In this document: positions 21,484-24,460 of the stretch, in pieces
Layout of the letters: each line of letters opens with the position of its first letter
Position numbering within the stretch: the stretch's first letter is position 1
Origin: Eutrophocola sp964490145
GTDB taxonomy: Bacteria; Pseudomonadota; Gammaproteobacteria; Pseudomonadales; Pseudohongiellaceae
Length of the DNA: 24,460 bases
Direction: 5' to 3'
Assembly: GCA_964490145.1 (NCBI GenBank)
Contig: CAZBBS010000042.1
Coordinates: 1-24,460 of the forward strand
Notes under the pieces: generated by a model
Told to the model about the DNA's origin: nothing
Database searches by the model: none
The model's input: only the letters and a program-made list of their open reading frames with translations
Program-made: the position numbers and the translations under genes

Positions 21484-21626
21484 TTCCAGTGTCTGGGCAG
21501 GATGGCAGGGCCAGGTTCGGAGATCGTAGACGTACATCCCTGTGCACTCGGCCTCGGCATCCATGCCTCGGACGTCTCCGCACCTGGCCCTGCCATCCTC
21601 CCCCCGAATCCCCGAGGCTCCTGGAA
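21484..21626. repeat. 143-bp palindromic intergenic repeat
   Basis: The core arms AGGATGGCAGGGCCAGGT (21499-21516) and its exact complement (21582-21599) are 18 bp. After one mismatch CGGAGA (21518-21523) pairs with TCTCCG (21575-21580). The outer ends TTCCAG (21484-21489) and CTGGAA (21621-21626) also pair. The centre has GCCTCGG twice (21551-21557, 21565-21571) around GGCAT-CC-ATGCC. It lies between divergent promoters, in the 368-bp gap that otherwise holds no gene. It resembles a REP/BIME-type or other dispersed palindromic element. Confidence 0.75.
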
Positions 21627-21697
21627 TAAATGACATCCTTTCCTGCCGATCTCACCAGGGAGGTATGCCTGGAATTCACCCTTCCCCATTTATTCTT

Positions 21698-21706
21698 TGC
21701 TACAAT
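21698..21706 (+). promoter_or_regulatory. Predicted extended -10 promoter of the membrane protein gene
   Basis: TGCTACAAT, five of six matches plus the TG extension. It supports a start downstream of 21713 for the following gene, because a start at 21697 would lie inside the promoter. Confidence 0.5.
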
Positions 21707-21747
21707 GCCGCCCTCTTTTTCAGGACCGGATATTTCAGGTTACCCAT

Positions 21748-22296
21748 TTGCGACAATTAGGTTTTTTCTGGGGTGTTGCCGGCGTCGTGCTGTTTCTGTC
21801 CACAGCCATCATGCGTCTGTCACCACGCATCCTGGAGTTGCAGGACTACACCTTTGGCTGGCAGCACTGGCTGTTGCTGGCCCTGTTCGTCCCCTGGATG
21901 GGCTGGGCGGAAGGTTACAAGGGCTTCCACAAGGCCTTTTCACCCCGGGTAGTGGCTCGCGCCAATTACCTGCGTGACAACGTGCCAGTGATATTGCGAG
22001 TCCTGGCCCCCCTGTTTTGCATGGGGTACATCCACGCCACCCGCAAGCGCAAGATAGTGTCGTACTGCATCACGCTGGGGATCATCGGGCTGGTCATGCT
22101 GGTCAGGATGATGCCGCAACCCTGGCGGGGCATTGTTGATGCCGGCGTTGTGCTGGGTCTGAGCCTGGGCATTGTGTCGGTGCTGTACTGGTTCTTCAAG
22201 GCCCTGACCGGGCGCTGGTATCACCCGATTCCACTGGACCTGCCGGAACCTCGCGAAGCTGCCCAGGTTGGCTCACAGGGGCAGTCGGAAGTCTGA
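21748..22296 (+). CDS. Multi-pass membrane protein of unknown function
   Basis: A 182-residue protein with about four hydrophobic helices: LGFFWGVAGVVLFLSTAI, HWLLLALFVPWMGWAEG, ISYCITLG-like YCITLGIIGLVMLV, and VVLGLSLGIVSVLYWFF. A basic loop AFSPRVVARANYLRDNVPVI lies between the second and third. The C-terminus is soluble and polar. I do not recognise the family beyond uncharacterised gammaproteobacterial membrane proteins. Start choice: TTG 21748, with AGG upstream; TTG 21697 overlaps the predicted promoter; the first ATG (21811) would cut the first helix. Its TGA stop abuts the TGA of the convergent glycosyltransferase gene with no base between (TGATCA). Confidence 0.65.
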   Translation: MRQLGFFWGVAGVVLFLSTAIMRLSPRILELQDYTFGWQHWLLLALFVPWMGWAEGYKGFHKAFSPRVVARANYLRDNVPVILRVLAPLFCMGYIHATRKRKIVSYCITLGIIGLVMLVRMMPQPWRGIVDAGVVLGLSLGIVSVLYWFFKALTGRWYHPIPLDLPEPREAAQVGSQGQSEV

Positions 22297-24460
22297 TCAG
22301 GGCAGGACGTCCCTGAGCTGGGTTTCAGCAACAGCAAAGGAAAAGTGCTGCTCTATATTGCGTTTCCCCGCCTCGGACAACGTCTGCCATAAGCCTTCAT
22401 CGTCATAGAGCCTCAGGATTTCCCGGGCGACGTCTTCGGGCGCATCGGCAATCAGGATGTCCTCTCCATGAATCAGGTTCATCCCTTCGGCCGCAATGGT
22501 ACTGACCACCATGGGCACACCATAGGACATGCTGGAATTGATTTTGCCTTTCACCCCGGCACCATATCGCAAGGGGGCGATGGACAGGCGAATGTTGTCG
22601 AACAGGGGCTGGATGTCATCGACAAAGCCGGTGATGTCCACGTGTTTGCCGGCACGGGCCTGCAGTTGCTGGGGTACATGGCCGCCAACAATCTTCAGGG
22701 TGATGTCTGAATTCCCGGCCTGAACAAGCGGGAACACCTGATCCAGAAACCAGATCATGGCATCAGTGTTGGGGGGGTGTTCGAAGTTGCCGATAAACAG
22801 AATGTCCTGGCGTTCCCCGAAGGGTTTGCCGGTTTCATAGGACTGGTGAATGTTGCTCAGCAGGTTGACGGTGACATCGGGTGCTTCTTCTCTGAACAGC
22901 TCCAGCTCCACCGGACTGACCACCAGCGTGACGTCAGCCTTGCGTGCAATGGACAGTTCCTGGGTTTTACGCATGGCGGCGGATTCGGCCAAAAGCGTAT
23001 TGCCATTGAGTTCGGCTTCTCGCTGCTCACGCAGAAAGTGCAAATCCACGGTATCGAACAGCACTTTTGCCTGAGGACAGAAGGCTCTCACATCATCGAT
23101 AAAACGTTCGGCGTAATCGGCCCGGCTGAGTATCACGGCATCAAACTGCTGGCCATAATCTTCCAGATATTTCGACACAGACTGCACATAAGGAACGTAC
23201 TGACACTCAAACCCCAGGCTCTGCATCATGGGGGTATATTTTTCGTGGTACTGCAGGTTGGCGGGAACGAAGGTGACCTTGTAGTCGATGCGTTGCAGAA
23301 TTTTCAGGATATTGAACATTCTCAGAGAGCCGGAGTCATGGTCAGGCATCAATACGCGGGCATCAACTACCAGAATGCGTTTTTCAATATGCCGCTCCTT
23401 TTCCAGGTGGGGCAACCTGGCATTGGGGCGATGCGCCTTGAGACTCTCCTCCCAGCGCTCAAAGAATTTACCGTGATTGATCTGCTGGTACTGCTTGATC
23501 CCGCTGCCGGTATCCGTACCGGAGGTAATCCCTTCAAAATGGATGATGGTGGCACCCGGCTGGTAATAGACCTTTTTGCCGGCCTGCCGCACCTTGAAGG
23601 CCAGATCGGTATCTTCATAATAGGCGGGCAGGTACAGGGTGTCGAAGCCGCCAAACCCCTGGTAATCAGCCAGCGGCAGCATCAGGCAGGCACCTGAGCA
23701 GTAATCCACCTGGCGGGAATAGGAATATTCAGGCGTATTGGGGTCACCGCCCCGTCCATAATTCCAGGCTGACCCATCGCGCCAGACGATACCGCCGGCT
23801 TCCTGCAGGGTGCCGTTGGCAAACACCAGTCTCGCTCCCACCAGGCCGGCATCAGGAAAATCGGTGAATGTCTGGTGGAGGGCCTCCAGCCAGCCGGGCC
23901 GCACTTCGGTGTCGTTATTGAGCAGGACTAGGTACTCACCGCGAGCGGCTTCTCCGCCGGCATTACAGGAGCGGATGAAACCCAGATTTTTTTCGTTATT
24001 GATAACGGTGATACCGGAAATGCCACCCAGCATATCCAGGGTTTTGTCCGAAGAGCAGTCATTGACCACAATGATTTCAAAGGGCAGCCTGCTGCCATGA
24101 TCATGAATGCTTTTCAGGCAATGAAAGGTGTACTGGTACTTGTTGTAGACTGGTATAACAATGCTGACCAGGGGCTGATCTGGCACGGCAAAATCCAGTG
24201 CGGTGTAGCGATCGGAGACAGGTGACTGCGCCTTGATCTTTTTGACCCGCTGGAACCGGGCGGCCAATTTTAGCCTCACCCTGGACAGCAGGCCGCCGAC
24301 CCCTTCGGTGCGCAGGAAATAACGGACCTTGGTGATGCCGCGTAAAGGTCGGGTGAGTTTCCAGCTCTTGCTGTTATAGATGACCTGCAATTCGTCAGTC
24401 AGTGCCTGAACCTGTTTACGCTTGCCGCGTAATTCATTTTCCGACTCATGCAGATCATGG
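22297..24460 (-). CDS. Two-domain glycosyltransferase (GT2 plus GT4-like), 5' end outside the window
   Basis: The frame is open through the right edge, so the gene starts beyond 24460. The first visible residues, including ESENELRGKRKQVQALTDEL, look like a coiled coil and lead to YNSKSWKLTRPLR, typical of linkers before GT2 domains in O-antigen polymerising enzymes. The GT2 domain follows: VSIVIPVYNKYQYTFHCLKS, LLNNDTEVRPGWLEAL with the metal-binding N-D pair, and YYEDTDLAFKVRQAGKKVYY with the catalytic ED. The second half is a GT-B domain with ILFIGNFEHPPNTDAMIWFL, LKIVGGHVP, and APLRYGAGVKGKINSSMSYG, the nucleotide-sugar site. Probably makes cell-surface polysaccharide; acceptor unknown. 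Confidence 0.9.
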   Translation of the reverse strand, partial: HDLHESENELRGKRKQVQALTDELQVIYNSKSWKLTRPLRGITKVRYFLRTEGVGGLLSRVRLKLAARFQRVKKIKAQSPVSDRYTALDFAVPDQPLVSIVIPVYNKYQYTFHCLKSIHDHGSRLPFEIIVVNDCSSDKTLDMLGGISGITVINNEKNLGFIRSCNAGGEAARGEYLVLLNNDTEVRPGWLEALHQTFTDFPDAGLVGARLVFANGTLQEAGGIVWRDGSAWNYGRGGDPNTPEYSYSRQVDYCSGACLMLPLADYQGFGGFDTLYLPAYYEDTDLAFKVRQAGKKVYYQPGATIIHFEGITSGTDTGSGIKQYQQINHGKFFERWEESLKAHRPNARLPHLEKERHIEKRILVVDARVLMPDHDSGSLRMFNILKILQRIDYKVTFVPANLQYHEKYTPMMQSLGFECQYVPYVQSVSKYLEDYGQQFDAVILSRADYAERFIDDVRAFCPQAKVLFDTVDLHFLREQREAELNGNTLLAESAAMRKTQELSIARKADVTLVVSPVELELFREEAPDVTVNLLSNIHQSYETGKPFGERQDILFIGNFEHPPNTDAMIWFLDQVFPLVQAGNSDITLKIVGGHVPQQLQARAGKHVDITGFVDDIQPLFDNIRLSIAPLRYGAGVKGKINSSMSYGVPMVVSTIAAEGMNLIHGEDILIADAPEDVAREILRLYDDEGLWQTLSEAGKRNIEQHFSFAVAETQLRDVLP

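Noticed and set aside
21376..21689. Several open frames of about 80 codons on both strands
   Set aside because: They cross the palindrome and are a by-product of its GC-rich symmetry. None has a ribosome site or family features.
22777..23697. 306-codon plus-strand open frame
   Set aside because: It is antisense to the glycosyltransferase, whose domains are well conserved on the other strand. The plus-strand product shows no family features.

Overview
The window reads as chromosomal DNA of a Pseudomonas-like gammaproteobacterium, probably marine. The main evidence is gene order. The block hemW, rdgB, DUF4426 gene, metW, metX, yggT, proC, yggS / pilT ... ruvX, yqgE, TonB-family gene, gshB closely follows the order known from Pseudomonas aeruginosa, and argE followed by argA in the same direction is also Pseudomonas-like. 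No rRNA, tRNA, CRISPR array or classical insertion-sequence transposase was seen.

Layout. Bases 1-2110 hold the 5' end of ilvD, a small protein tyrosine phosphatase, a one-helix membrane protein and a BrnT/BrnA-type toxin-antitoxin pair with its own promoter and a candidate operator. Bases 2120-5179 hold argA and argE, separated by a 498-bp unit (3543-4040) that carries a four-helix-bundle (S23/IVP, bAvd-like) gene between near-perfect 33-bp inverted repeats built from GGAGGCA heptads. Bases 5315-6274 encode an exported alpha/beta hydrolase. A second, gene-free unit with the same kind of termini follows at 6315-6576. Bases 6594-8648 hold a pterin carbinolamine dehydratase, a hotdog thioesterase, a DUF218 membrane protein and a LigA-like small protein. 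An FNR-type site lies just upstream of the LigA-like gene, next to fnr itself. PhzF-like and hemW genes come next.

Bases 11552-16813 form a dense minus-strand run: rdgB, DUF4426, metW, metX, yggT, proC, yggS. It covers nucleotide-pool cleaning, methionine synthesis and proline synthesis. Divergent pilT (type IV pilus retraction ATPase) follows, without pilU beside it. Downstream of pilT is a 125-bp imperfect palindrome, then a small ABM-domain gene, then the minus-strand run gshB, TonB-family gene, yqgE, ruvX. The ruvX frame appears to start with CTG. A second long palindrome sits between divergent gshB and a plus-strand membrane-protein gene. The window ends inside a large two-domain glycosyltransferase gene.

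The strongest candidate for something new is the heptad-bounded unit between argE and argA together with its non-coding relative 2.3 kb away. They look like a full-length and a non-autonomous member of one small mobile or RNA-structured family. Both have one end placed directly behind the stop codon of a minus-strand gene.
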